This document shows, piece after piece, positions 1-7,743 of a stretch of 15,001 bases of DNA (position 1 is the first letter of the stretch; each line of letters opens with the position of its first letter). This DNA comes from COE1 sp964445375 (GTDB taxonomy: Bacteria; Bacillota; Clostridia; Lachnospirales; Lachnospiraceae). The notes beneath the pieces are model-generated. The model ran no database searches. It was not told where the DNA came from and was given only the letters and a program-made list of their open reading frames with translations. Location: assembly GCA_964445375.1 (NCBI GenBank), contig CAYUKO010000097.1, positions 1-15,001 of the forward strand, read 5' to 3'. A program made the position numbers and the translations under genes.

Positions 1-36
1 ACTAGGGCGAATTAGGGACTTTCACCCATTAGAAAC

Positions 37-54
37 GTGCGCCGCTAGGCGCAC
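37..54. terminator. Perfect GC-rich hairpin, possible second terminator
   Basis: The stem GTGCGCC/GGCGCAC is perfect over 7 bp with a GCTA loop. It lies just beyond the operon terminator. Read on the minus strand it is followed by GTTTCT, and on the plus strand by TTTAAAAAG, so it could back up the operon terminator or end a plus-strand gene outside the window. The T tracts are short in both directions, so orientation and function are uncertain. Confidence 0.4.
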
Positions 55-55
55 T

Positions 56-91
56 TTAAAAAGAAAGCAGACCGGTATTAACCAGTCTGCT
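56..91 (-). terminator. Intrinsic terminator of the eight-gene operon
   Basis: On the minus strand an AGCAGAC/GTCTGCT stem, extended after one mismatch by GGT/ACC around a four-base TAAT loop, runs straight into TTTCTTTTT. It begins 30 bp after the stop codon of the aminotransferase gene. No comparable stem with a U tract lies between the genes of the operon, so this is the natural end of the transcript. Confidence 0.85.
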
Positions 92-121
92 CCTCTTTGC
101 GCAAATATGTTAAACTATTAT

Positions 122-1204
122 TTATTTTTCTTCTAATACAGCTAATATTTCCTTCATAGCCTCGATAAATGCCTTGTTATCTTCCATTGTTCCTACGGAA
201 ACACGGCATAACATAGGACAGTTAATCAGGATACCACGATTAATCAGTTCCTGTCTGACAGCTGCATAATCTCTATGTGGCTCAAACATAATGAAGTTTG
301 TCTGTGTATGATATACCTCACAGCCTAATGCCTTCAGCTCTGTTTCAAGATAGTTAATGCCTTCTACGACTTTCTTCTTAGCTTCCTGATAGTATTCCTG
401 ATCCTTAATAGCTTCCATCGTAGCATACATACCGGCTCTGTTTACAGAACTTCCCGGACACTTGGACATTGCTGCAATAATGCTTTCATCAGCAACTGCA
501 TAACCAACACGCACACCAGCCATTCCGTAATATTTGGAGAATGTCTTTAATACGATGACTGGCTTATCACAGCCTTCCTTAATCAAAGGAAGCATGCTCT
601 TACAATCAGGCGCTGTTGCAAATTCCAGATAAGCTTCATCAAAAATAATGACAATATTGTCAGGTACTTTCTTTACAAATTCTCTTAAGGCGTCCTCACC
701 AAGATACTGACCGGTTGGATTGTTTGGATTACAGATAACAATCATTTTCGTCTTATCTGTGATTGCCTTTAAGATACCATCCAGATCGTATCCCTTATCC
801 TCTGTTAAAGGAACAATAACACTCTTAGCTCTACGGATTCCTGCCATATCAAGGAACGCTGCAAAGGTCGGACACATAATGACTTCATCACCCGGATTCA
901 AAAAAGCTAGTCCACATGTCTCAATCATTGCACTGGAACCACAACCTGTCAAGAAGTTTGTTGCCTTTAATCCATAAAATTCTGCTAAAGTCTCTTTTAA
1001 TGGTGTACAACCAAAGTCACCATACAGGTTACCTTCCTTTGCTCTTTCTTCAAAAACTGCCAAAGCCTTTGGGGACATTCCAAATGGATGCTCATTTAAG
1101 CCCATTCTGCGCAGAGTGTTGATATCTACACCAAGATTTCTGCTGGCTCTTTTTGACTCTTCTTTACACAGTACAGCTTCGCTTAAAATACTCTTTAATT
1201 CCAT
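122..1204 (-). CDS. HisC-like PLP-dependent aminotransferase (class I/II)
   Basis: This cytoplasmic fold-type I aminotransferase should exchange an amino group between an amino acid and a 2-keto acid. Visible hallmarks are NPNNPTG (residues 159-165), FDEAY (188-192, Asp189 contacting the PLP ring nitrogen), the Schiff-base lysine in TFSKYYGMAG (Lys224), VRVGY (Arg232) and a C-terminal carboxylate-binding arginine in CRVSVG (about Arg334). The length of 360 residues and the N-terminal LNEHPFG segment resemble histidinol-phosphate aminotransferase and its relatives, some of which act on aromatic or other amino acids. It is the last gene of an operon without other histidine-biosynthesis genes, so a role in His synthesis is unlikely. 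A partner role with the 2-hydroxyacid dehydrogenase three genes upstream is inferred. The start follows a GAGGAG site at 7-nt spacing, 15 bp after the MATE gene. Substrate unknown. Confidence 0.88.
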   Translation of the reverse strand: MELKSILSEAVLCKEESKRASRNLGVDINTLRRMGLNEHPFGMSPKALAVFEERAKEGNLYGDFGCTPLKETLAEFYGLKATNFLTGCGSSAMIETCGLAFLNPGDEVIMCPTFAAFLDMAGIRRAKSVIVPLTEDKGYDLDGILKAITDKTKMIVICNPNNPTGQYLGEDALREFVKKVPDNIVIIFDEAYLEFATAPDCKSMLPLIKEGCDKPVIVLKTFSKYYGMAGVRVGYAVADESIIAAMSKCPGSSVNRAGMYATMEAIKDQEYYQEAKKKVVEGINYLETELKALGCEVYHTQTNFIMFEPHRDYAAVRQELINRGILINCPMLCRVSVGTMEDNKAFIEAMKEILAVLEEK

Positions 1205-1219
1205 AATCTTTCTCCTCTT

Positions 1220-2689
1220 CTACGCAGTTTTCTGCGCTTCCTTTCTATGTAGTATTAATTTATTGCTATTTTTCCTGATATCTGCTTCTTCGCCATCCTT
1301 AAGGCGTTTCAGTCTTCGCATCTCTTTGATGTACATATAGGTTACTACCACCATAGAACATGCATCCGATACAACATTTGCATATAAGACACCCATCAGA
1401 CCGAAGAACTTTGGCATGATAACCATTGCCGGAATCAGGAAAATACCATGTCTTGAAAATGACACCAGTGTCGCAATTTGTGGTTTTCCAATTGCTGAAA
1501 AATACATACTGACTAACATCTGATAACCATTAAATACGGCAAGGCACTTACATACTCTCATTGCCATTGCTCCATATTGGAGCAACGCTTCATCTCCGTT
1601 TCCGAATAGATTTACGACGAATTCTGGGGCAAGCATCATAAACAACCAGATAACCAGTGCCATGGAGAATGCCATTGCCTGTCCAATCAAGGACGTTTTT
1701 CTTACTCTTGTATATTTACGTGCTCCGTAGTTATAGCTTAATACCGGGGATACTGCCTGATTTACGCCTGATGTTGTCGAAACGATAAAGCTGTCTACCG
1801 TATTTACAATGGAAACTGCGGAAATACAAAGCTCTCCACCGCCAAGCAACGCATATACCGGATCAAGGTCTCCATAATACTGGAGCGATTTATTCATAAT
1901 AATATTGGTCACAAAAGATAACATCTGGAAAATAGAAGGTGCAATACCCATCTTTGCTACGATTACCATCTGTCTGAAATCAATTACCTGAAATCCTACC
2001 CACTTCAGAGTGCTCTTTCCACCAAAGAAATAAGCTGCACTGAAAGCGGCTCCAATCATCTGAGATGCTACCGTTGCAATCGCGGCTCCCGATACACCCA
2101 TTCCCATAAGAGCAATGAATATATAATCCAGAATAACATTACAGATAGCTCCGATTATATTTGCAAACATGGAGTACTTGGCAGCGCCTTCTGAACGAAT
2201 GATTGCCGCAAGCCCCTGATTGAGCATATTAAAGACCTGTCCGAAGACAATAATCTTAAGATATGTTACTGCATAATCATAAGTTTCTGTTCCTTCCTTT
2301 GCACCACAAAGGGATACAAAGGGATTCGCAAATACATAAAATGCTATCGATACGATTCCTGCCATGAGAATTGCCTGTACGATAATATTCGTAAAAAGTT
2401 TATTGGCTTTTTCGTATTTCCCTTCTCCCATGGCAAGGCTAATCATCGAAGCTCCGCCCACTGTGATAAACAGTGACAGAGCGATGATTACGTTATTAAA
2501 TGGTGACAGGACTGAAATACCGCCAAGAGCATTTCTTCCTACAAAGTTTCCAACAAATATCTGGTCTACCGTTCGGTACAGATATGTGGTAAGTGAACCT
2601 ACAAGTCCCGGAATCGCCATGGATAAAAGTAACGGAAACAATGGCTTTGTTCCAAGACTTAAGGTTTTTTCGCTTACTTTCTGTTCCAT
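1220..2689 (-). CDS. MATE-family multidrug/metabolite efflux transporter
   Basis: This polytopic inner-membrane protein of about 489 residues has roughly twelve hydrophobic segments in two similar halves, as expected for cation-coupled MATE exporters. The N-terminal stretch PLFPLLLSMAIPGLVG followed by TVDQIFVGNFVG is characteristic of MepA/DinF-like members. The C-terminus is a basic cytoplasmic tail rich in Lys and Arg. An upstream in-frame GTG (2698) overlaps the AAGGAG ribosome binding site, so the ATG at 2689, 8 nt after that site, is the better start. The gene sits 15 bp after the hydroxyacid dehydrogenase and 15 bp before the aminotransferase in the same operon. Its context suggests export of a metabolic product rather than a drug, but that is inference from position only. 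The family is certain; the substrate is not. Confidence 0.9.
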   Translation of the reverse strand: MEQKVSEKTLSLGTKPLFPLLLSMAIPGLVGSLTTYLYRTVDQIFVGNFVGRNALGGISVLSPFNNVIIALSLFITVGGASMISLAMGEGKYEKANKLFTNIIVQAILMAGIVSIAFYVFANPFVSLCGAKEGTETYDYAVTYLKIIVFGQVFNMLNQGLAAIIRSEGAAKYSMFANIIGAICNVILDYIFIALMGMGVSGAAIATVASQMIGAAFSAAYFFGGKSTLKWVGFQVIDFRQMVIVAKMGIAPSIFQMLSFVTNIIMNKSLQYYGDLDPVYALLGGGELCISAVSIVNTVDSFIVSTTSGVNQAVSPVLSYNYGARKYTRVRKTSLIGQAMAFSMALVIWLFMMLAPEFVVNLFGNGDEALLQYGAMAMRVCKCLAVFNGYQMLVSMYFSAIGKPQIATLVSFSRHGIFLIPAMVIMPKFFGLMGVLYANVVSDACSMVVVTYMYIKEMRRLKRLKDGEEADIRKNSNKLILHRKEAQKTA

Positions 2690-2704
2690 GTTCTTCACTC
2701 CTTT

Positions 2705-3709
2705 TTAACTAATTACACTCGTAGGTGTTCCATTCATCCAATTCTTAAAGTTCTGTGCTGCAACCTTTACCGTTCGATATCTTGCTTCCTCCGGTGCCCA
2801 TGCAATATGTGGTGTAATGACTGCATTTGGACAATTCATTAATTCACATCTGTGATCCAGAGGCTCTCCTACTACTACGTCAAGTCCTGCTGCGTAAACC
2901 TTTCCGCTATTTAAAGCTTCCACTAAATCCGGCTCATTGATAATAGCTCCTCTTGCTGTATTAATGAGGATTACACCATCCTTCATCTTAGCAATGCTTT
3001 CCTTATTAATGAGATTCTCTGTTTCATCTGTCAGTGGACAATGGATGGAAATTACATCACTTTGCTCTAACACTTCATCTAAGGAAACCTGTTCGATGAA
3101 GTCATATTCTGGTCCTGTCTTCTTATGTCTGCTGTAAGCAATAACCTTCATACCAAAGCCTGCTGCCATTCTTCCAGCCCATAATCCGATGCTTCCAAGA
3201 CCGATAATACCAAACGTTTTCTCATATAATTCAATCTGTCTGCTCTGAACCCGTAAGCCTCTTCCCGGACTTCCTACACTTTCTCCGCTGTCTACTATCT
3301 TCTTATAATAAGCATCCTGTAAGCGGACATCATGACATATATCAAGGAGGAGTGCCATTGCAAACTGTGCAATGGTCACATCTCCATAAATGGTGTTGGT
3401 AAAGGTTACGCCATACTTATGTGCCGCTTCCTTATCAATCTTTCCAAAGCCATGCGCAAATGATGCAATATATTTTAACTTTGGATGAGTCTTAAAGAAT
3501 TCCTCGTTAAAGCAATCATCTCGAATCCAGGCTCCGAGTACCGCATCGGCATCCTCGATAATCTCTTCCAGATTCTCATAATTAAATCCCGGTTTATAAA
3601 CAACCTCTAAATCAGGACAATCAGCAAGCTGCTCCTTCCAATATGCAATCAAATCATCTCTGGATGGTACTCCACCAATTGCTTCACCTTGACAAACCAC
3701 TACCTTCAT
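2705..3709 (-). CDS. D-isomer-specific 2-hydroxyacid dehydrogenase
   Basis: This cytoplasmic NAD(P)H-dependent enzyme interconverts a 2-keto acid and a D-2-hydroxy acid. It has 334 residues, normal for the family. The Rossmann motif GLGSIG (170-175) is intact, and the catalytic triad is visible as Arg253 (NTARGAI), Glu282 (VGEP) and His301 (TPHIAW). After the second beta strand the sequence reads AYSRHKK with no acidic residue, which leans towards NADPH rather than NADH use; this is inference. Glyoxylate/hydroxypyruvate reductase-like enzymes and D-lactate-type enzymes share this architecture, so the substrate cannot be named. The start follows GGAGG at 9-nt spacing, 25 bp after the ammonium channel gene. 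Co-transcription with an aminotransferase suggests reduction of the keto acid that enzyme produces. Confidence 0.9.
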   Translation of the reverse strand: MKVVVCQGEAIGGVPSRDDLIAYWKEQLADCPDLEVVYKPGFNYENLEEIIEDADAVLGAWIRDDCFNEEFFKTHPKLKYIASFAHGFGKIDKEAAHKYGVTFTNTIYGDVTIAQFAMALLLDICHDVRLQDAYYKKIVDSGESVGSPGRGLRVQSRQIELYEKTFGIIGLGSIGLWAGRMAAGFGMKVIAYSRHKKTGPEYDFIEQVSLDEVLEQSDVISIHCPLTDETENLINKESIAKMKDGVILINTARGAIINEPDLVEALNSGKVYAAGLDVVVGEPLDHRCELMNCPNAVITPHIAWAPEEARYRTVKVAAQNFKNWMNGTPTSVIS

Positions 3710-3734
3710 GGCATCTTACCTCCAACAACTTATT

Positions 3735-5450
3735 TTAATCTTCAATACCCTGTAATGCATCGTAGCCTGTTTCACCAGTACGAACCTTTACAGAATCTCT
3801 TACATCATATACGAAAATCTTACCATCTCCGATATGACCGGAATAAAGTACCTTTCTTGCTGCCTGTACAACTTCTTCAACCGGCACTTTAGCAATTACG
3901 ATTTCAACCTTTACCTTAGGAAGAAGGTTAATATCTACCGGAACACCTCGATAGTATTCCGTAGCACCCTTCTGAATACCACATCCTAATACCTGTGTTA
4001 CTGTCATACCAGTTACACCAATATCATTCATGGCACTCTTGAATGCCTCAAATCTTGACTGTTTCATGATAATATCAACCTTGGTAAGTACACCGCCGTT
4101 GCTTTCAAAGGCTGCACGCTCACCATGACTGACAACGATTCTCTCATCAGCAGGAAGGTCTTTTACTGCCTTCTTAACACCAAGCACATTATCAATGTTC
4201 TGTGCCATACTGTCTGTATGGAAGTTCGGTAAGAAGTCTGCATATGCATTTGCAAGACCATGCTCTGTAGAGTCAAGTCCTTCGATTTCTTCTCTTTCCG
4301 ATACACGAAGTCCGATTGTCTTATCAATAAGCTTAAATACGATTACCATCACTACAGCTACCCATGCAATAACAATTAACATACCAAATAACTGTACACC
4401 AAAGAATCTGAATCCATGACCATAAAGAAGTCCTTCCTCTGTTGAAAGAAGTCCTGTCATCAATGTTCCTAAAGCTCCACAGCATCCATGAACACCGATA
4501 GCACCAACCGGGTCATCAACCTTTAATACATTATCAATGAATTCAATTGCAAGAACTACTACAATACCTGCTACAATACCAATGACTGCTGCACCTGCCG
4601 GAGAAATCACATCACAGCCTGCTGTAACTGCTACAAGACCTGCTAATGCACCATTTAATGTCATGGAAACATCCGGCTTCTTATAACGAACCCATGTAAA
4701 CAGCATTGTTGTTACAACGGCAACTGCTGCCGCCATGTTGGTGTTCATGAAAATCTTTCCTGCTGCTTCAATTGCATCTCCTTCCATGCTTAAGGTAGAG
4801 CATCCGTTGAATCCAAACCAGCAGAACCAGAGAATAAATACACCAAGAGCGCCTAATGTAATGCTGTGTCCTGGAATTGCCTTAGACTTGCCATCCTTTG
4901 TATACTTTCCGATACGAGGTCCTAATATCTTTGCACCGATGAATGCTGCAACGCCACCTACCATATGTACTGCGGTAGAACCTGCGAAATCATGAAATCC
5001 CATCTGCGATAAGAATCCGCCGCCCCAGATCCAGTGTCCTGAGATTGGATATACGAATAAGGAAATGATTGCGGAATAAACGCAGTATGCAGAGAATTTT
5101 GTTCTTTCTGCCATTGCTCCCGATACAATTGTTGCGCTTGTTGCACAGAACACAGTCTGGAAAATGACAAAGGTCCAAAGTGGTACGCCTTCCGGAAGAA
5201 TGTTAGAGTAATCACCATAGATGAATAAATCAAATCCTCCGAAGAATGAATTAGCCGAACCAAACATAAAACCAAAGCCAAGGAACCAGTAAATCGGTGT
5301 TCCTATGCTTAAATCAATTAAATTCTTCATAACAATGTTTCCTGAGTTCTTTGCTCTGGTGAAGCCTGCCTCAACCATTGCAAAGCCTGCCTGCATAAAG
5401 AATACCAAAGCCGTACCCAGTAAAACCCATATTGTATTTACTGCTGACAT
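3735..5450 (-). CDS. amt: Ammonium transporter fused to a PII (GlnB/GlnK) domain
   Basis: This membrane ammonium channel carries its own regulator. Residues 1 to about 405 form an Amt domain with eleven or so membrane segments. It shows the pore phenylalanine (Phe101 in VFCAT) and the twin histidines (His162 in TAVHM, His321 in GVHGCCG). A linker of about 50 residues leads to a complete PII domain (about 455-571). That domain has the T-loop start GCGIQKGATEYYRG, LPK before the third strand, IGDGKIFV and VRTGE, so the ATP/2-oxoglutarate-binding elements are retained. The site matching the uridylylated Tyr51 of E. coli GlnB is Val505, so that modification is not possible there. Normally PII is a separate protein plugging the channel. 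A usual Amt is about 400-450 residues, so 571 is explained by the fusion. The start follows AAGGAGG at 8 nt, and that site overlaps the ATPase gene's stop region. Confidence 0.95.
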   Translation of the reverse strand: MSAVNTIWVLLGTALVFFMQAGFAMVEAGFTRAKNSGNIVMKNLIDLSIGTPIYWFLGFGFMFGSANSFFGGFDLFIYGDYSNILPEGVPLWTFVIFQTVFCATSATIVSGAMAERTKFSAYCVYSAIISLFVYPISGHWIWGGGFLSQMGFHDFAGSTAVHMVGGVAAFIGAKILGPRIGKYTKDGKSKAIPGHSITLGALGVFILWFCWFGFNGCSTLSMEGDAIEAAGKIFMNTNMAAAVAVVTTMLFTWVRYKKPDVSMTLNGALAGLVAVTAGCDVISPAGAAVIGIVAGIVVVLAIEFIDNVLKVDDPVGAIGVHGCCGALGTLMTGLLSTEEGLLYGHGFRFFGVQLFGMLIVIAWVAVVMVIVFKLIDKTIGLRVSEREEIEGLDSTEHGLANAYADFLPNFHTDSMAQNIDNVLGVKKAVKDLPADERIVVSHGERAAFESNGGVLTKVDIIMKQSRFEAFKSAMNDIGVTGMTVTQVLGCGIQKGATEYYRGVPVDINLLPKVKVEIVIAKVPVEEVVQAARKVLYSGHIGDGKIFVYDVRDSVKVRTGETGYDALQGIED

Positions 5451-5468
5451 AAGCCATACCTCCTTATT

Positions 5469-6221
5469 TTAATCCTGATTTGGATTTGTAATTCTGCTTA
5501 AGAACTGCTGTGTTCTTGGCTCTTTTGGATTTACCAGAATCTCTGAAGGTGGTCCCTGTTCTACAACCTTACCGCCTTCCATAAATACAACTCTTGTTGC
5601 AACTTCCTTAGCAAATGCAATCTCATGTGTTACAACAATCATCGTAATACCAGTCTGAGCAACTGCCTTGATGGTATTAAGAACCTCACCTACTAACTCA
5701 GGGTCAAGAGCTGATGTTGGCTCATCAAAAAGGATAACATCCGGGTTCAGAATCAAAGCTCTTGCAATACCGGCTCTTTGCTGCTGTCCACCAGATAGCT
5801 GTGCCGGATAGAAGTCACATCTCTCTTCCAGTCCAACCTTCTTCAGTATTTCACGGCTGGCAGCTTCTGCATCCTTTTTGTTATATTTCTTAACAGTAAC
5901 CAGCGCTTCCATAACATTTTGAATAATTGTCTTATTCTGGAACAGATTGTAGTTCTGGAAAACCATTGCTGTCTTTCTTCTTAGTTCTAATATCTGTGAT
6001 TTTGAATGCTTCTTGCAGTCTACAGTAAAGTTATTTACACTGACACTTCCTTCGTCTGCTGCATCCAGGAAGTTGATGGTTCTAAGAAGTGTTGTCTTAC
6101 CAGAACCAGATGGTCCCAGGATAACGACTACCTCACCTTTTTCAATTTCCATATCTACGCCTTTTAAAATGTGATTTTCACCAAATGATTTATGTATATT
6201 CTTTAATTCTACCATTGACAT
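5469..6221 (-). CDS. Polar amino-acid ABC transporter ATPase (GlnQ-like)
   Basis: This cytoplasmic ATPase powers the amino-acid importer formed with the two upstream permeases and the binding lipoprotein. All nucleotide-binding motifs are present: Walker A GPSGSGKTT (36-44), Q-loop Gln89, signature LSGGQQQR (142-149), Walker B VILFDEP (162-168, catalytic Glu167) and switch His199 in VTHE. The length of 250 residues and the ending with the EILVNPKEPRTQQFLSRI segment are typical of the polar amino-acid (PAAT/HisP/GlnQ) group. The chosen ATG lies 8 nt after AAGGAGG, which overlaps the stop codon of the permease gene, so translation is probably coupled. Family and role are clear; the exact amino acid must come from the binding protein. 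Confidence 0.95.
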   Translation of the reverse strand: MSMVELKNIHKSFGENHILKGVDMEIEKGEVVVILGPSGSGKTTLLRTINFLDAADEGSVSVNNFTVDCKKHSKSQILELRRKTAMVFQNYNLFQNKTIIQNVMEALVTVKKYNKKDAEAASREILKKVGLEERCDFYPAQLSGGQQQRAGIARALILNPDVILFDEPTSALDPELVGEVLNTIKAVAQTGITMIVVTHEIAFAKEVATRVVFMEGGKVVEQGPPSEILVNPKEPRTQQFLSRITNPNQD

Positions 6222-6234
6222 ATCTCATTCCTCC

Positions 6235-6942
6235 TTATGCTGTAGCAACGCCACGGAATTTCTTTAAGCTGTTTTCTGCCATTGTAAACACCTTATTAAA
6301 GATAATACTGATGATTTCATAGATAACGGTTGTCATGATATACGCTTCAATATAGTTCAGAGCCGGTAATGCACACAACTGAGCAGTTGCCGTAATCTCA
6401 TATACACCAACGTAATAAGCAAGTGATGTTCCCTTAACCAGACCAAGGAATAAACCTCCGATGTTTGGAATTGCTACTGCAAATGCCTGTGGGAAGATAA
6501 TTCTTATCAATGCCTGTGTCTTTGTCATTCCGACACTGTATGCTGCTTCCATCTGACCTTCATCTACAGAGCCCAATGCAGAACGGAAGATTTCAGAGGA
6601 ATACGCTGCCTGATCTAAGACCAGCGCTACAATTGCATAGATAATAGCCGGAACTGCATTGACATCAATCTCCTTACCAATGCTAAGTCCATAGCTGTAA
6701 ATGGCAATCGGCATTGCATAATATGCGATGTAAAGAAGGATTACCATTGGTACACCTCTCATAAAGGATACAAATACTGCACATATCTGAGAAACGACCG
6801 GAACCTTGGATTTACGAATCAGGGCGATTCCAAGACCAAGTATCCATCCTATGATTGCTGCTGAAAACGCCATCAGGAGAGTTACCGGAATAGCTCCTAT
6901 GATTTCCGGAATAGAATCTACTATAAATTTAAAATCGATCAT
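6235..6942 (-). CDS. Amino-acid ABC transporter permease (HisM/GlnP type), second
   Basis: This inner-membrane permease of 235 residues has about five hydrophobic segments. The cytoplasmic coupling (EAA) loop reads EAAYSVGMTKTQALIRIIFPQA, with the typical EAA-x3-G pattern that contacts the ATPase. The early segment FMRGVPMVILLYIAYY is shared with the neighbouring permease, and the two are paralogues that would pair as a heterodimer. The gene lies 11 bp after the first permease. Its AGGAGG site, 7-8 nt before the ATG, overlaps the end of that gene, indicating translational coupling. No truncation is seen. Confidence 0.93.
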   Translation of the reverse strand: MIDFKFIVDSIPEIIGAIPVTLLMAFSAAIIGWILGLGIALIRKSKVPVVSQICAVFVSFMRGVPMVILLYIAYYAMPIAIYSYGLSIGKEIDVNAVPAIIYAIVALVLDQAAYSSEIFRSALGSVDEGQMEAAYSVGMTKTQALIRIIFPQAFAVAIPNIGGLFLGLVKGTSLAYYVGVYEITATAQLCALPALNYIEAYIMTTVIYEIISIIFNKVFTMAENSLKKFRGVATA

Positions 6943-6953
6943 TCAAATCCCTC

Positions 6954-7649
6954 CTAACTGGTTGCCTGTTTTCTGCCCTTTGTGTAAATCTTCTCAATTG
7001 CCTTTGTGCCATTTTCCAAAATGACACAGATAGCCCAGAAGATGAGACCGCAGGCAATATATACTTCCAAACGGTTTGTACCGTAGCTTGCCGAACTGAT
7101 TGCTCTTCCCTTTCCTAAAATGTCGATGACGCCAACAGTAAAGGCAAGAGATGTTTCCTTAAATAAAAGGATGATGTTATTTCCAAGTGTTGGAATCGCA
7201 ATGCCAAATGCCTGTGGAAAAATAATTCTTCGAAATGCCGTAGAGAATTTCATTCCGACACTATATGCTGCTTCCAGCTGTCCTTTATTTACTGCTAAAT
7301 ATGATGTTCTCATCATTTCTGCCATATTAGCTGAAGTACTTAATGCCAGACAGGCAATGATGTAATTTATCGTCTTAACTCCCTGCATATTGACTCCCAG
7401 CTGTGCAAGTATCTGTGGAAGACCAAGATATAACAGAAAGATTAAAATCAAAGTTGGAATACCTCTCATGAATGCGATATAGCCTTTTGCAATAATTTGA
7501 AGTACTTTATTCTTACTTAAAGATGCACAGGTAACAAGTACTCCAAGAATCAAACTAAATAACAAACTGAATAATAAAATCTGAATTGTTACCGGAAATG
7601 CTGTCAATATCTGAGGTATGTATTTCGGAATTGATGCTAAGCCACTCAT
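6954..7649 (-). CDS. Amino-acid ABC transporter permease (HisM/GlnP type), first
   Basis: This inner-membrane permease has about 231 residues and five predicted hydrophobic segments. The coupling loop EAAYSVGMKFSTAFRRIIFPQA and the FMRGIPTLILIFLLYLGLP segment place it in the polar amino-acid uptake group, alongside its paralogue downstream. The reading frame is open back to an ATG at 7667, but the GGGAGG ribosome binding site lies inside that extension. The ATG at 7649, about 6 nt after the site, is therefore chosen. A perfect hairpin separates this gene from the binding-protein gene upstream, so it is probably made in smaller amounts than the binding protein. Confidence 0.92.
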   Translation of the reverse strand: MSGLASIPKYIPQILTAFPVTIQILLFSLLFSLILGVLVTCASLSKNKVLQIIAKGYIAFMRGIPTLILIFLLYLGLPQILAQLGVNMQGVKTINYIIACLALSTSANMAEMMRTSYLAVNKGQLEAAYSVGMKFSTAFRRIIFPQAFGIAIPTLGNNIILLFKETSLAFTVGVIDILGKGRAISSASYGTNRLEVYIACGLIFWAICVILENGTKAIEKIYTKGRKQATS

Positions 7650-7681
7650 CGTTATCCTCCCTTTCATACATTTTCATGCAT

Positions 7682-7715
7682 AAAGGGGTACTGATATCTC
7701 TATCAGTACCCCTTT
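7682..7715 (-). repeat. Perfect 15-bp intercistronic hairpin
   Basis: The arms AAAGGGGTACTGATA and TATCAGTACCCCTTT pair perfectly around a four-base loop. They sit between the binding-protein stop codon (7744) and the first permease. On the minus strand the 3' arm ends in only three Ts before ATGCATG, so it is a weak terminator at best. Such hairpins after binding-protein genes commonly protect the upstream message or cut downstream transcription, giving excess binding protein. That role is inferred here. Confidence 0.75.
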
Positions 7716-7743
7716 GTACCTATTCATTCATACATAATTCTTT

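Noticed and set aside
122..1204. Histidine biosynthesis gene hisC
   Set aside because: The protein resembles HisC, but no other his genes are nearby and it is the last gene of a transporter/dehydrogenase operon, so the specific name is not justified.
2364..2708. Open plus-strand frame of about 114 codons opposite the MATE gene
   Set aside because: It lies wholly antisense to a clear MATE gene, has no recognisable domain and no convincing ribosome binding site.
4958..5281. Open minus-strand frame of about 107 codons inside the ammonium channel gene
   Set aside because: It is in another frame of the same strand as a well-conserved Amt domain and shows no family features.
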